Of a stretch of 63,515 bases of DNA, positions 49,146-59,365 are shown piece by piece. This stretch comes from Desulfosporosinus nitroreducens (GTDB lineage Bacteria; Bacillota; Desulfitobacteriia; Desulfitobacteriales; Desulfitobacteriaceae). The position numbers were made by a program, and so were the translations under genes. The notes below the pieces were generated by a model that had not been told where the DNA came from, searched no databases, and saw only the letters and a list, made by a program, of their open reading frames with translations. The stretch's first letter is position 1. Every line of letters begins with the position of its first letter. The stretch covers positions 1 through 63,515 of the forward strand of contig NZ_JAMHFY010000027.1 of the NCBI RefSeq assembly GCF_023897015.1, read 5' to 3'.

Positions 49146-49778
49146 TTAATTCTTTGCTAGTTCAACCGCTTTAACAGCCGCACTGCCTGCATCGGGAGCA
49201 AAACCGTCTGCCCCGATTGACGCTGCATATTCTGCTGATACAGGTGCACCGCCGACAATAACCTCGAAGCCTGTGAGTCCGCTGGCTTTTAGGGCTTGAA
49301 CGGTTTCCTGCATTTTGGTCATAGTTGTTGTTAAAAGTCCGGAACAGGCCACTATTTTTACGTTCTCATTGTCTTTAACTGCCTCTACAAATTTCGCTGG
49401 TGTTACATCTACGCCCAGGTCAACCATGTCAAATCCGGCACTTCCGATCATCATGGAAACGAGATTTTTGCCGATGTCATGGAGATCACCTTCAACTGTA
49501 CCGATAATGCATGTCCCTAAAGATGAGGTGCTTTGATCCTCAAACAGCGGCTTTAGCACTTCCACACCCTTGGACATAGCTTTAGCTGCCATCAGCATTT
49601 CAGGCACGAATAATTCTCCTGCAGAAAACAGATCCCCGACAACACGCATAGAGTCAACCATTCCTTGCAGAATATCTTTCGCTGCATTTCCTTCAGCCAA
49701 GGCTTCCTGCACCAGTCCTGGTACGAGTCTGGCTTTTCCTGCCTCTACCATCGCTTTTACTTCATTAATCTTAGACAT
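49146..49778 (-). CDS. Methyltransferase cognate corrinoid protein (B12-binding)
   Basis: A 210-aa protein of the MtbC/MtmC type: helical cap (residues 1-85; LVPGLVQEALAEGNAAKDIL; GDLFSAGELFVPEMLMAAKA) and Rossmann cobalamin domain with the DxHxxG motif in EGDLHDIGKN (His is the lower Co ligand), then the GG pattern in VIVGGAPVS. It shuttles methyl groups for the adjacent UroD-like enzyme. ATG preceded by AAGGAGG. Confidence 0.92.
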   Translation of the reverse strand: MSKINEVKAMVEAGKARLVPGLVQEALAEGNAAKDILQGMVDSMRVVGDLFSAGELFVPEMLMAAKAMSKGVEVLKPLFEDQSTSSLGTCIIGTVEGDLHDIGKNLVSMMIGSAGFDMVDLGVDVTPAKFVEAVKDNENVKIVACSGLLTTTMTKMQETVQALKASGLTGFEVIVGGAPVSAEYAASIGADGFAPDAGSAAVKAVELAKN

Positions 49779-49916
49779 TATTAAGTTCCTCCTTGATTGT
49801 TAATTTTAGCAGTAACTTTTTTGCAGTATCTATGAGAGTAAAAACATTATATCTTAGAGTTGACAATGTTAACTAGCTTAAGAGAAAACCGCATTAAGAA
49901 TTGTGTCAACTTGAAT

Positions 49917-51119
49917 TTATTGGGCAGGGGTTTGCCTTCCTGATTCCAGAGGTACGGGTTTTTTGACTGCAAATAAGATTAAGAAGAATACTAAGATAGC
50001 TAAATATCCACCTGTCCCGAAATAGTACTGAAATCTTAAGGTAGTAATATGCAGAGGTTCCATAATGGCTGCATAAAAGTATCCGGAAAGAAATCCACCC
50101 AAATTCATTCCTGACACAATTATGGACATAGCCATGGGAGTCTGACTGGGATGAACTGATGCACCGGCAAGCATATAAATCGATGACATACTAAGGGTTA
50201 GTCCAACACCTAGACAGGCTTCCCCTATTATAAACAAAGTTACACTTTGACTGAAAGAAAAAATCACTTGGGAAACTATAAAAAAGACAAGTCCTATACT
50301 AAGGGTCTGCCGACCAAATTTTTGAAACACTTTGCCAAATATTGCTCCGGCCGCCATTCCTCCGACAGTCATAAACATTAGGACCACTCCGGCAACTGCA
50401 GCGTTGGCTTTGATGGTCAAAAGTACCGAAGACATATTGGTCAGGGATGGATAGTCTAAAATTGTAACTATTCCAAATAATAAGCTCCAGCCAAAAACTG
50501 AGCCGGGCATTTTTAATTTTTCCCTTGCCTTACCATCTGTACCTGCAGACATTTCTTGCTTTTGAGGTTCCGGCAGGAAAACCAATACTATTATAAATGT
50601 AATTATACCAAGAGCATGGGCTAAGAAGCTATAATTCCAGCCAATTGAAGCAAGAACACCGCCCAGCAATTGGAGCACAATTCCTCCGATGTTCATGACA
50701 ACGCTATTGATTCCCATGACGCCGGCCTGCTTATCTTCCGGTACGAGATTAAAAATTAAAGCACTGTTCAGGGGCATAATAAGCCCCAGTCCCAAGCCAA
50801 AAAGACCTCTAGCCAACAGTATTTGGTTAAAATCCTGCAAATAGTAGGGAATTGCTCCTGCGATACTGAACACCAAGGTTGCAAAGAGCGCTAATGTCCT
50901 ATATTTCACAGATTTTCCGGCAACACTGCCTCCAAGGATTGATACCGGGATGGATACTAGGGCAGGAATCGTGGATACAAGCAACAGGGTACTGAAACTT
51001 ATAGAGGGGAATGCTCCTCCTATAGTTGCTATGGCAGGTGTAATGGTTCCAATACCCATAGCCAGAAAACCAAAAGAGAAGATAGCCAATAATACTAAGG
51101 ACTGCCTTTTATCATTCAT
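49917..51119 (-). CDS. MFS transporter
   Basis: About 400 aa with twelve predicted helices. Motif-A-like region ILGGSVAGKSVKYR, then LLARGLFGLGLGLIMPLNSA, and a substrate-side stretch SGMNLGGFLSGYFYA. Sequence type is close to the YcaD/YfcJ-like organic-acid or small-solute porters. It precedes the corrinoid and UroD genes by 138 bp on the same strand and may import the methylated substrate. GGAAG favours ATG 51119; ATG 51155 is an alternative with a weaker site. Confidence 0.85.
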   Translation of the reverse strand: MNDKRQSLVLLAIFSFGFLAMGIGTITPAIATIGGAFPSISFSTLLLVSTIPALVSIPVSILGGSVAGKSVKYRTLALFATLVFSIAGAIPYYLQDFNQILLARGLFGLGLGLIMPLNSALIFNLVPEDKQAGVMGINSVVMNIGGIVLQLLGGVLASIGWNYSFLAHALGIITFIIVLVFLPEPQKQEMSAGTDGKAREKLKMPGSVFGWSLLFGIVTILDYPSLTNMSSVLLTIKANAAVAGVVLMFMTVGGMAAGAIFGKVFQKFGRQTLSIGLVFFIVSQVIFSFSQSVTLFIIGEACLGVGLTLSMSSIYMLAGASVHPSQTPMAMSIIVSGMNLGGFLSGYFYAAIMEPLHITTLRFQYYFGTGGYLAILVFFLILFAVKKPVPLESGRQTPAQ

Positions 51120-51155
51120 AATATCTTCCTTTCTATCAACTATTTTTGTATTCAT

Positions 51156-51714
51156 AAGTCCTTGATTTTCATGGTGAATGGTTTCAGGCCAACCGTTACT
51201 ATTTAAATATCGCTCCCCCCTTTTCGATGAATATAATCCATCTGTGTGAATAAAATTTGTATATACATACAGATGTATATATATCTATATATTCATAATA
51301 ATACGAAAAAGAAGCTTTTTCAACCATAACATTTGTCTAATTGAATAAATTTTCAAACAAGTCGTCGAAACAAATCTGCAACTTAAGTCCCTACTAAAAA
51401 AAGACCTCCTGCAAAGGAAGTCTTTTGTCTATCTGGCTCACGGCAACATGAAAAAATGTTTAATTATATGACGAAAAAAGGTTATTACCATGCTAATAAC
51501 CCTCAAGAGCAGTTAATGGTCGACATCAAGGGAGCCGATACTGTATTAGATATCCAGTGATAAAAAGCGTACCTCCGCAAGCAGATCATTTCTTATATTC
51601 ATATATCTAAATAAGCACAAGCATCCGACCCGCTCATCCGAATCGTTTGCTTGTGCTTTTGTTCCAAATTGTTAAAAGAAATATCTCAAAAGGGAGTGCA
51701 TTTCATCATCAATT
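51156..51714. other. Gap with a spore-coat-like fragment and terminator
   Basis: AAAAGAC/GTCTTTT hairpin at 51398-51426. A 34-codon frame at 51456-51560 reads FNYMTKKGYYHANNPQEQLM and ends TVLDIQ-stop; it matches the C-terminus of CotF-type coat proteins and is probably a fragment. 51220-51300 has alternating TATATA sequence. No other gene seen. Confidence 0.5.
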
Positions 51715-54700
51715 TCAGTTCAATGATATCTCTTTATTCGTTTGGCAAACTGGGGATGCAGGTTTTTTAGCCTTCCTGCTGAGCTTTTTCTTCATATCGT
51801 CCAGTAAAGAATAGACCACCGGAACAACAAACAATGTTAATAGGGTTGAAGTGATCAAACCGCCAATAACTGCATGCCCCATCGGCGCACGCATCTCAGC
51901 ACCCGATCCTGAACCAACTGCAACGGGGATCATACCGAAGATCATGGCCAGAGTTGTCATGAGAATAGGTCTTAAGCGGACGGAACCTGCTTCAATCAAA
52001 GCCGCTTTTACTTCAAATCCTTCTTTCATCTTCTGCTTGGTAAAGTCTATTAGCAGAATACCGTTTTTAGCCACCAGTCCCATCAAGAGGATGATTCCAA
52101 TCAGGGACAAGATACTCAGCTCACTTCCAGCAATATACAGTCCCAGAACAGCACCGATCAGCGCCATTGGCAAAGAGAACATGATAGCAACAGGATCTAA
52201 AAAGCTTTCAAACTGCATAGCCATAACCAAGAACATAAACAGGATACCCATCAAGAGCGCAGTTACAAGACTAGCAAAGCCTTCCTGCATCATCTCGTTC
52301 ATGCCTCCAACCTTTACAAAGACTCCTTCGGGAATATCCAACTCTTTCGTGAGCTTGTTCGTATACATGTTTAAAAAGTCCCCCGTAGGTATTCCTTCAA
52401 CATTTGCTGAAAGCTCAATCTGAGTCAATCTATCATACCTATGGATAGTTGAATATGAAGTGGAAAGAACTTTCTTAGTAACATTAGCAAGGGGGATCAT
52501 TTGATCATTTGAACCATTGACATAAATACCATTCAGATTGTCTAAGCTCTTCCGCTGATCGTCTTTCAAGGATACCCTTACATTATACCTATCCCCTGCC
52601 CACTCAAATTTGCCCGCATCTATTCCGTCGAAAAGCGCCTGTATCGTCGTGGCCGCCAGGGACACATTAACACCCAGATCAGAAACCCTATCTCTGTCCA
52701 CCTCTAGTTTAGTTTCCGTTTTGCCAGTTTTAAGATCCAGCTCTACATCTTTGGCATGAGGATCCTGACTGAGCATCTTCTTCCCTTTCAGCGCCAAAGC
52801 TTGCATTGCTTCCGTGTTGTTCCCCAGGATAATAAAGGAGACATCCTTACCTTCGTTGGGGCCTAAGGAACTTGCTTTTACTGCCAGTTCAATTCCAGTG
52901 ATTCCTTTTAAGTCTTCCCTAACTTCAGAAGCAATCTGTTTAGCAGCTTTTTCTCGCTCCTGTTTCTCCGTTAATTTAGCATAGATTGCAATTTTGTCAG
53001 AACTGACCGTTGTATACACGTGAGTGACTTCAGGATATTTTTTAAGTTTTTCTTCAATTTCCTTAGCTTTGTCCCCGACCGCCTGCAGTGTCAAACCAGA
53101 GTCCGTACTTACACTAATATTTATACCCCCTGCATCCGTGGCTGGGATAAAGCTGAAGCCCAACAGAGGAATCAACTTCATGCTGGCAACAAAAATTCCA
53201 ATCGTAAAGATTAGGGTGATAAGGCGATGATTGAGAACAACCTTCAGAAATTTAGAATAGCTTGTTCCCAACAAATCAAATTTGTCATTAAACCAGTCCA
53301 GAAAATGACCCACAAAGGTTTTTTTCGTCTTTCTCTCAGCCTTTAACAATCTGGAAGACATCATCGGCACTAAGGTGAAGGATATAAATAAGGAGACCAG
53401 CATACTAAAGGCTACGGTAAGTCCGAATTCCACAAAATACTTGCCGATAATCCCCGAAACCATGGCGATAGGAACAAAAACTGCAACTACAGCAAAGGTT
53501 GTTGCCATTACCGCTAACCCAATTTCTGAGGTAGCCTCTCTGGCTGCCTGCATAGGCGGCTTGCCCATATGTAAATGTCGGACAATATTCTCGATCACGA
53601 CAATGGCATCATCAATTAACAAGCCCACGGCTAATGACAGGGCCATCAGCGACATGGTGTTCAGAGAAAAATCCATGACCTTCATGGCAATAAAGGTTGT
53701 AACAATCGATGTTGGTAAGGAAATTCCACTGATCAAGGTACTTTCCCATTCCCTTAAGAAAATAAACACGATAATGATTGCCAGGATACATCCTTCAAGA
53801 ATCGTTTTTACGACTTCGTCGACGGAATCACGTATCGAGACAGAATTATCCGCCACAACATCGACAGTTATTCCTTTAGGGAGAGTTCCTTTGATAAAGT
53901 CTAATTGTTTCTTTACATTATCCGAGACAAGCACCGTATTCGAACCTGACTGTTTGATAATATCGACCCCGATGGCCTCTTTACCATCATAATAGGAAAT
54001 ACTGTCCTTATCTTTTATTCCGTCCGCTACCGTCGCTACATCACGAACCTTAATCTCACGTCCTGAGCGCACCCCTACTGTAATATTATAAAAATCCTCC
54101 AGATTCTTAACTTTGTTATCCGTCCGCAGGGATATTTCAGTTTGCCCGTCGGTAACTTTTCCCCCAGGTCTTTCCATGTTGCCATTCTGGACTGCGCTGA
54201 CCATCTCCGCTGGAGCCAGACCATATTCGGCTAGCTTCTCAAGATCCAGCTTGATCTTTATCTCCCTTTCCTCTTTGCCATATACCTTAACTGAGCCCAC
54301 ACCGCTTACAGTGTATAGACTCTTGGTGATGACATCATCCACAATCTTGGATATGACCCGGTTATCCATTGTGCCGCTTACTGCCAATGATAAGATAGGG
54401 GTTGCAGTGAAATCATATTTGGCAATAATCGGCTCTTCTATATCATTAGGGAGGCTTTTCCTTATGGAACTGACCTTGTCCCGCACTTCCTGGGCCGCAA
54501 CATCCGGGGATTTTGCCAGGTCAAATTCAACGATTACATTGCATACACCCTCACTGATATTTGTATAAATATGCTTTACCCCGGAAATTTGTCCTATGGC
54601 TTCTTCAACTTTCTTGGCCACATTGGTTTCCATCTGGTCGGGTGCAACCCCATGCTGTTCAATGGCCACCGTTACATAGGGAAAGTCTGCTTGTGGCATA

Positions 54701-54807
54701 TCATTAATACTTAAACCTCGAAAGCAAAGCATTCCGACAACAAGGAATACAATGATGATAACTGTAATAAATACAGGCCGTTTTATACTAATATTTGTTA
54801 TAAACAT
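51715..54807 (-). CDS. RND efflux pump (HAE1/AcrB-like), full length
   Basis: A 1030-aa pump with twelve membrane helices. Helix 4 carries the proton-relay aspartates in AVGLLIDDAIVVIENIVRH. Other landmarks are VEFGLTVAFSMLVSLFISFT, EAGSVRLRPILMTTLAMIFGM and the N-terminal SIKRPVFITVIIIVFLVVG. In a cell without a typical outer membrane it would export to the outside with the adaptor encoded upstream (gap 12 bp). The truncated paralogue at 17688-19085 matches its C-terminal half. ATG preceded by AGGGGGAC. Confidence 0.95.
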   Translation of the reverse strand: MFITNISIKRPVFITVIIIVFLVVGMLCFRGLSINDMPQADFPYVTVAIEQHGVAPDQMETNVAKKVEEAIGQISGVKHIYTNISEGVCNVIVEFDLAKSPDVAAQEVRDKVSSIRKSLPNDIEEPIIAKYDFTATPILSLAVSGTMDNRVISKIVDDVITKSLYTVSGVGSVKVYGKEEREIKIKLDLEKLAEYGLAPAEMVSAVQNGNMERPGGKVTDGQTEISLRTDNKVKNLEDFYNITVGVRSGREIKVRDVATVADGIKDKDSISYYDGKEAIGVDIIKQSGSNTVLVSDNVKKQLDFIKGTLPKGITVDVVADNSVSIRDSVDEVVKTILEGCILAIIIVFIFLREWESTLISGISLPTSIVTTFIAMKVMDFSLNTMSLMALSLAVGLLIDDAIVVIENIVRHLHMGKPPMQAAREATSEIGLAVMATTFAVVAVFVPIAMVSGIIGKYFVEFGLTVAFSMLVSLFISFTLVPMMSSRLLKAERKTKKTFVGHFLDWFNDKFDLLGTSYSKFLKVVLNHRLITLIFTIGIFVASMKLIPLLGFSFIPATDAGGINISVSTDSGLTLQAVGDKAKEIEEKLKKYPEVTHVYTTVSSDKIAIYAKLTEKQEREKAAKQIASEVREDLKGITGIELAVKASSLGPNEGKDVSFIILGNNTEAMQALALKGKKMLSQDPHAKDVELDLKTGKTETKLEVDRDRVSDLGVNVSLAATTIQALFDGIDAGKFEWAGDRYNVRVSLKDDQRKSLDNLNGIYVNGSNDQMIPLANVTKKVLSTSYSTIHRYDRLTQIELSANVEGIPTGDFLNMYTNKLTKELDIPEGVFVKVGGMNEMMQEGFASLVTALLMGILFMFLVMAMQFESFLDPVAIMFSLPMALIGAVLGLYIAGSELSILSLIGIILLMGLVAKNGILLIDFTKQKMKEGFEVKAALIEAGSVRLRPILMTTLAMIFGMIPVAVGSGSGAEMRAPMGHAVIGGLITSTLLTLFVVPVVYSLLDDMKKKLSRKAKKPASPVCQTNKEISLN

Positions 54808-54819
54808 ACCTTAGTCCCC

Positions 54820-55986
54820 CTATTCTGAACCCACCGTAATCTCATCACCCTCTTGAAGCATGTTGAGGTTTGTCGAGATTATTGATTCATTTCCTTGAAG
54901 GCCTGATTTAATCTCTGCCTGATTGTTTACTAAGTTTCCAACCGTTACTGCCCGTTTTTTCACAATCCCGTTATCATTTATGTACACGAAATAATTACCT
55001 TCGTTCCCGGTTATTAACGCTACTGGTATAACGAAGCTTTGGTCTTTTGCATCATCCTCATTTATCAGTCTTACCTTAGCAAATACCCCCGGTCTTAAGG
55101 ACAAGGTTTCATTATTTAATTGCACCTTCACCTTGAAGGATCTTGAGGATGGATCGGCAGAGGGAGTAATGCTTTTCACGACACCTTCATAGCTTTCCGA
55201 ATCGTCTTCATTTAGCTTAACCTTAGCCTTTTGCCCAATTTTTATCGTCTGAATCAGAGCTTGGTCTATCTCGATAACAGCATCTATCAATGAAATATCT
55301 TTAACCTTTCCCAGAACATTTCCCGGAGAAAGAAACTGCCCAATACTAACATTTTTTCCGTCCATGACGCCGGTAATTGGAGCTCGGATAGTCATATCCG
55401 CCAAGGTAGTTTTGAGATTATCGATAGTGGTCTGAGTTGCTTGAATAGCTGCTTGACTTGAAGCAACGTCTGCCTTAATCATTTTCAGAGATGTTTCTGC
55501 GTTTTCCAGTTCAACCTGGGCAACAACTCCTTGTCCTGCTAAGGTTTTAATTCGATCGTAGGATCGTTGAGTATTTTCTAGACTAGCCTCTGTCTTTTGC
55601 AGAGAAGCTTTTGATACCTCTAACTGGCTTTCGGCAGACTTTATCTGATTTACAATATCCTGATCATCTAAGATTATAAGCGACTCACCTTGAGTGACCT
55701 GCTTTCCGTCATCAAATAAAATACTGATTACCTTTCCACTATTCTTTGAACTTACAATTCCTTCTTGATCAGCTTCCAAGGTTGCCTTATAGTATAACCC
55801 TTCGCTTTCAGTTGCTACTTTTGGACTAATTACTTCCACTGCCACCTTGTTGCTTGTACCAGGTTCCACACTTTCATTATCCTTGGCTGCAAAGATTGAC
55901 TGAGCTCCGTATCGGTTAAACAGCGCAACTCCACCGATAAAAATAACAACGATAATTACTAATAAGATTATTCTCTTTTTACTCAT
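54820..55986 (-). CDS. RND efflux adaptor (MFP subunit)
   Basis: A 388-aa adaptor: N-terminal helix (RIILLVIIVVIFIGGVAL), lipoyl half (GIVSSKNSGKVISILFDDGK), long helical hairpin (about 105-190; SQLEVSKASLQKTEASLENT), second lipoyl half (MTIRAPITGVMDGKNVSIGQ), beta barrel and membrane-proximal domain. The ATG at 55986 follows GGGGTGAAGG; ATG 56001 lies inside the TetR coding end. Works with the pump gene 12 bp downstream. Confidence 0.92.
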   Translation of the reverse strand: MSKKRIILLVIIVVIFIGGVALFNRYGAQSIFAAKDNESVEPGTSNKVAVEVISPKVATESEGLYYKATLEADQEGIVSSKNSGKVISILFDDGKQVTQGESLIILDDQDIVNQIKSAESQLEVSKASLQKTEASLENTQRSYDRIKTLAGQGVVAQVELENAETSLKMIKADVASSQAAIQATQTTIDNLKTTLADMTIRAPITGVMDGKNVSIGQFLSPGNVLGKVKDISLIDAVIEIDQALIQTIKIGQKAKVKLNEDDSESYEGVVKSITPSADPSSRSFKVKVQLNNETLSLRPGVFAKVRLINEDDAKDQSFVIPVALITGNEGNYFVYINDNGIVKKRAVTVGNLVNNQAEIKSGLQGNESIISTNLNMLQEGDEITVGSE

Positions 55987-55990
55987 ACCT

Positions 55991-56638
55991 TCACCCCTCA
56001 TTAGACTGCACTAGTGTCCGACTATAGTTTGTTTTTGCTGCTATTCCATTTAGGATAAAATCAATCATTTTTTCTCTATCAATATCTTTCTGCTGCTGCG
56101 TCCAGCAATAACCCATAATGTGTGCTTTAAAATTACAATAGGCTCCGATCATTTCAGGAATGAAATTCGCCGCAAATTCCCAATCGAATTCTCTTAGAAT
56201 TCCCTCTGTTACTCCTTTCTCAAATTTTTCCCTTAATATGTTTACAGATTCCTCTCTACTACTTAAAATCATTTCGTATAACTTTTGCTTCACCTCGCAG
56301 CTCATTTCAAAGAATTTACCAAACACCATAAATTTGAAGAAAAACTCAGTCTCTTCCAAGGTTTCCTGGGTATACTTAATCATTTCATTTAATATTTCCC
56401 GCAGCGAAAGTTTATCACTGATCCTCCGGTTAATTTCAGCAAAGAAATGACTAGTTTCAGCCTTGGCTACCTGTATAAACAAATCTTCCTTGTTCTGAAA
56501 GTATTCATATAGGGTACCTTTCCCAAGTCCAGCCTCTGCTGCGATATCCTTCATGCTGGCATTTGTAAAACCGTTCTTTCTAAACACTTCAAATGCTGCA
56601 TTTAGAATGGTTTCCTCTTTGTCTTTCAACCTTGCCAT
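55991..56638 (-). CDS. TetR family repressor
   Basis: A 215-aa regulator; HTH in residues 8-55: ILNAAFEVFRKNGFTNASMK, DIAAEAGLGKGTLYEYFQNK. C-terminal helical ligand domain (about 60-210). GGAGG gives ATG 56638; an ATG at 56650 lies in the ribosome binding region. First gene of the operon with adaptor and pump, so probably its drug-responsive repressor. Confidence 0.93.
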   Translation of the reverse strand: MARLKDKEETILNAAFEVFRKNGFTNASMKDIAAEAGLGKGTLYEYFQNKEDLFIQVAKAETSHFFAEINRRISDKLSLREILNEMIKYTQETLEETEFFFKFMVFGKFFEMSCEVKQKLYEMILSSREESVNILREKFEKGVTEGILREFDWEFAANFIPEMIGAYCNFKAHIMGYCWTQQQKDIDREKMIDFILNGIAAKTNYSRTLVQSNEG

Positions 56639-56658
56639 ATTAACCTCCATTCAATTAT

Positions 56659-56676
56659 TGTCCGACTGTTCGGTCA
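56659..56676. promoter_or_regulatory. TetR-type operator
   Basis: TGTCCGACTGTTCGGTCA is an imperfect dyad (TGACCGA...TCGGACA on the other strand, one mismatch) 20 bp upstream of the tetR start. The TGACCGA-type half site is common for TetR repressors of RND operons. Confidence 0.65.
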
Positions 56677-57235
56677 TTTTATGGAAATTCTAACCACATA
56701 ATACTCCTTTAATGTTATAAGATCAATCTTTAATTTTATTACAACCCTTGCTCCTGGGAGTACATCAGTCTTCACCGAATTAAACGAGTTTTTTAATTCA
56801 GCGAATCCTTCTGTAAGGCAAACAAAAAAGTCCTGGTCAATTGACCAGAACCTAAATAATTCTAAAAAACGATTACTTAATTATTATAAGCACTTTTGAT
56901 ACATCCTACTTTTTGAAGTAGATCATTAGCTTATAGTAATTTGTTTCAGAGAGTAGGTCTTCTGAAAGGGTAGCATTATGGGTGGCAATTTTCTAGTTTG
57001 GTGTTCAACTAACGGTATTCCCAGTGGGTCACGAAGTTTACATGCCACTGGTGGCAATCTCATTTTGCAACCATATTAAGAGAAAAAAGGTTCAACCATC
57101 GTTTACGGCTGAACCTCAATAATGCTGTGATTATATGGATTATAGAATGGAGTGGGTCGTTGGTATAATCGACCGGGAAAATTACGCAATTAGGGTTATT
57201 ATTCAATTGCGAACTCAATCACATATTTACTCGTA
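56677..57235. other. Gap with two hairpins and possible IS end remnants
   Basis: CTGGTCAATTGACCAG (56833-56848) is a perfect dyad; AGGTTCA...TGAACCT (57088-57116) is a terminator-like hairpin. Two GGTGGCAAT direct repeats (about 56980 and 57053) resemble IS21-type terminal repeats without any transposase. No gene is supported. Confidence 0.45.
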
Positions 57236-58315
57236 CTATCCCTTATATACTTTAGCGGCTTCTTCTCCGCTAAGAACTCGACAAGCGCCCTCTGCAAGCG
57301 CCTCCATCTCAAATTCTCCAGGATATACGTTCACCGGAGCAAGAAAGCTAACCATATCCGTAATTGTTTCAACATACATTTTATCGTAGGCAATTCCGCC
57401 AGTTAGCACAATAGCATCTACCTTGCCTTTCAATACTACCGAATAACTACCTATGGCTTTTGCCACTTGATATATCATTGCTTTGTATATAAGTTCCGCT
57501 TCCTTGTCCCCATTTTCTATACGAGCAACAATCTCACGTACGTCATCTGTCCCAAGATGCGCCAGAAGTCCTCCGGACTTTATCAGCATATTATTCAGCT
57601 CTTTTTGGGTGTATTTACCTGAGAAGGATAATCCAGCAACGTCGCCCGAAGGGAGCGCTCCACATCTATTACCTGAGAACGGCCCGTCGCCATAATAGCC
57701 ATCGGTGACATCAATCACTCTACCCATATGATGTGCTCCAACTGTAATACCACCTCCGGTATGAGCTACTACAATATTCGCTTCATTATACTTCTTTCCA
57801 CATTCTTTAGCGGCATACCTTGCTACTGCTTTCTGATTTAGAGCATGGAATCTACTGGCCCTTTTCATCATGGGCAGCCCTGTTATTTTTGCGATGGGTT
57901 CCATTTCATCCACCACAACCGGATCAACGATATAGGCTTTAATGCCATATTGTTTAGCAATGTGATCAGCAATTATCCCTCCCAAGCTTGAGGCATGCTG
58001 GCCCGAGACACCTATTCTGAGGTCTTCGACCACCTTTTCATCAACCAAATATGTTCCACCTTCACAGGGTGCGATACCACCACCTCTGCCCACAACGGCG
58101 CTCAAGGTGGAAAGATCAATGTTATTTTCGTTTAATTCGTTCAGAATAACATTATATCGGAAATTAAACTGGTCGGTGATTTTATCAAATTTACCGATTT
58201 CTTCAACAGAATGTCTTATTGTATTTTCAAAAACTTTATTATCATTTTCAAATACCGCAATTTTCGTTGAAGTTGAGCCAGGATTTATTGCTAGTAGCTT
58301 ATACCCTTTGTCCAT
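57236..58315 (-). CDS. Butyrate kinase
   Basis: A 359-aa ASKHA-fold kinase: phosphate-binding loop NPGSTSTKIAVFEND at the N-terminus, VGRGGGIAPCEGGTYLVDEK, VAHTGGGITVGAHHMGRVID and ADAIVLTGG-like end (VDAIVLTGGIAYDK). It converts butyryl phosphate plus ADP to butyrate plus ATP; branched or longer acyl groups are also possible in this family. Last gene of the operon. ATG preceded by AGGAGGG. Confidence 0.95.
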   Translation of the reverse strand: MDKGYKLLAINPGSTSTKIAVFENDNKVFENTIRHSVEEIGKFDKITDQFNFRYNVILNELNENNIDLSTLSAVVGRGGGIAPCEGGTYLVDEKVVEDLRIGVSGQHASSLGGIIADHIAKQYGIKAYIVDPVVVDEMEPIAKITGLPMMKRASRFHALNQKAVARYAAKECGKKYNEANIVVAHTGGGITVGAHHMGRVIDVTDGYYGDGPFSGNRCGALPSGDVAGLSFSGKYTQKELNNMLIKSGGLLAHLGTDDVREIVARIENGDKEAELIYKAMIYQVAKAIGSYSVVLKGKVDAIVLTGGIAYDKMYVETITDMVSFLAPVNVYPGEFEMEALAEGACRVLSGEEAAKVYKG

Positions 58316-58350
58316 ATGCGTATATCCCTCCTTCTATTAAAAAATGCATT

Positions 58351-59283
58351 TTAGACAACCCGTTTCAAAAGAGTTACCAATTCAAATTTATCTGCCAAAA
58401 GTACGCTTAAAGCGATGGAATTCAATTTTGTTTCATCGTTATCCGACCTTGAAGTAACAATAACAGGCGCTTTTGCTCCGACAATTACGCCTGCGCTCTT
58501 CGAATCTGAAAAATAGGTGATTGATTTATAGAATACATTTCCTGCTTCTAGGTTAGGCACTATTAATATGTCCGCGTTTCCGCCTACCGGATTTGTATAA
58601 CCCTTGTGTGTAGATGCTTCTCTAGATACAGCAATATCTAGCGATATCGGTCCGGCAACAATACAGCCTACGATTTCTCCTCTCTTGTTCATTTCTTCAA
58701 GCTCTTTTGCGTCTATGGTCAAAGGCACTTTCGGGTCTACTTTTTCCTTGGCACTTAATACGGCGACCTTAGGCTCAACAATTCCGATTGCATGCGCCAC
58801 TGTAACCGCATTCTCAATGATCTGCTTCTTGGCGTTAACATCGGGTGCAGGATTCATTGCAGCATCTGAGAATAGGATCAAGCTGTCATAGCCCTTAATC
58901 TCTGTCACCCCTACACTGCTCAGAGTGTTACCTGTTCTGAGTCCCACCTCTTTATCCAAGACTGCCTTCAAATATATGCTAGTGTCAACCATACCTTTCA
59001 TTAGAATTTGAGCCTTCCCTTCTGAAACCAGGCTTACTGCCTTGATACACGAGTCGCTGACATCTTTCACGTCAATAATTTCAAACTCAGAAAGCGGAAT
59101 AGCATTTTGCCTTGCAATCTCTTCAATTTTCTCCTTGTCCCCTACCAATATGGCGTTTGCTATACCCGCTCTTTTTGCCTGGCTTACAGCAGATAACACT
59201 TCCAAGTCCTGCGCAACAGCAACGGCAATTGTCTTGGGTTTCAAATTTTTGGCGTATTCCAGTATCTCACTAATTTTTTTCAT
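58351..59283 (-). CDS. Phosphate butyryltransferase
   Basis: A 310-aa Pta/Ptb-family enzyme: KPKTIAVAVAQDLEVLSAVS, ILVGDKEKIEEIARQNAIPL, QILMKGMVDTSIYLKAVLDK and GGNADILIVPNLEAGNVFYK. It converts an acyl-CoA (butyryl or similar) and phosphate into the acyl phosphate for the downstream kinase. 35 bp upstream of the buk gene. ATG preceded by GGGGGAAAC. Confidence 0.95.
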   Translation of the reverse strand: MKKISEILEYAKNLKPKTIAVAVAQDLEVLSAVSQAKRAGIANAILVGDKEKIEEIARQNAIPLSEFEIIDVKDVSDSCIKAVSLVSEGKAQILMKGMVDTSIYLKAVLDKEVGLRTGNTLSSVGVTEIKGYDSLILFSDAAMNPAPDVNAKKQIIENAVTVAHAIGIVEPKVAVLSAKEKVDPKVPLTIDAKELEEMNKRGEIVGCIVAGPISLDIAVSREASTHKGYTNPVGGNADILIVPNLEAGNVFYKSITYFSDSKSAGVIVGAKAPVIVTSRSDNDETKLNSIALSVLLADKFELVTLLKRVV

Positions 59284-59365
59284 ATTTAGTTTCCCCCTTA
59301 AAAGAACAATTACTGCTCAAATTTCTGCGGATTCTCCTGCTACATTTTCATAGGGAAAGTTCTCT

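Noticed and set aside
51230-51300. TATATA-rich stretch considered as a replication or attachment element
   Set aside because: No iterated motif, dyad or adjacent integrase; ordinary AT-rich intergenic DNA.
53375-53992. 205-aa plus-strand ORF
   Set aside because: Antisense to the highly conserved RND gene; composition typical of a shadow frame.
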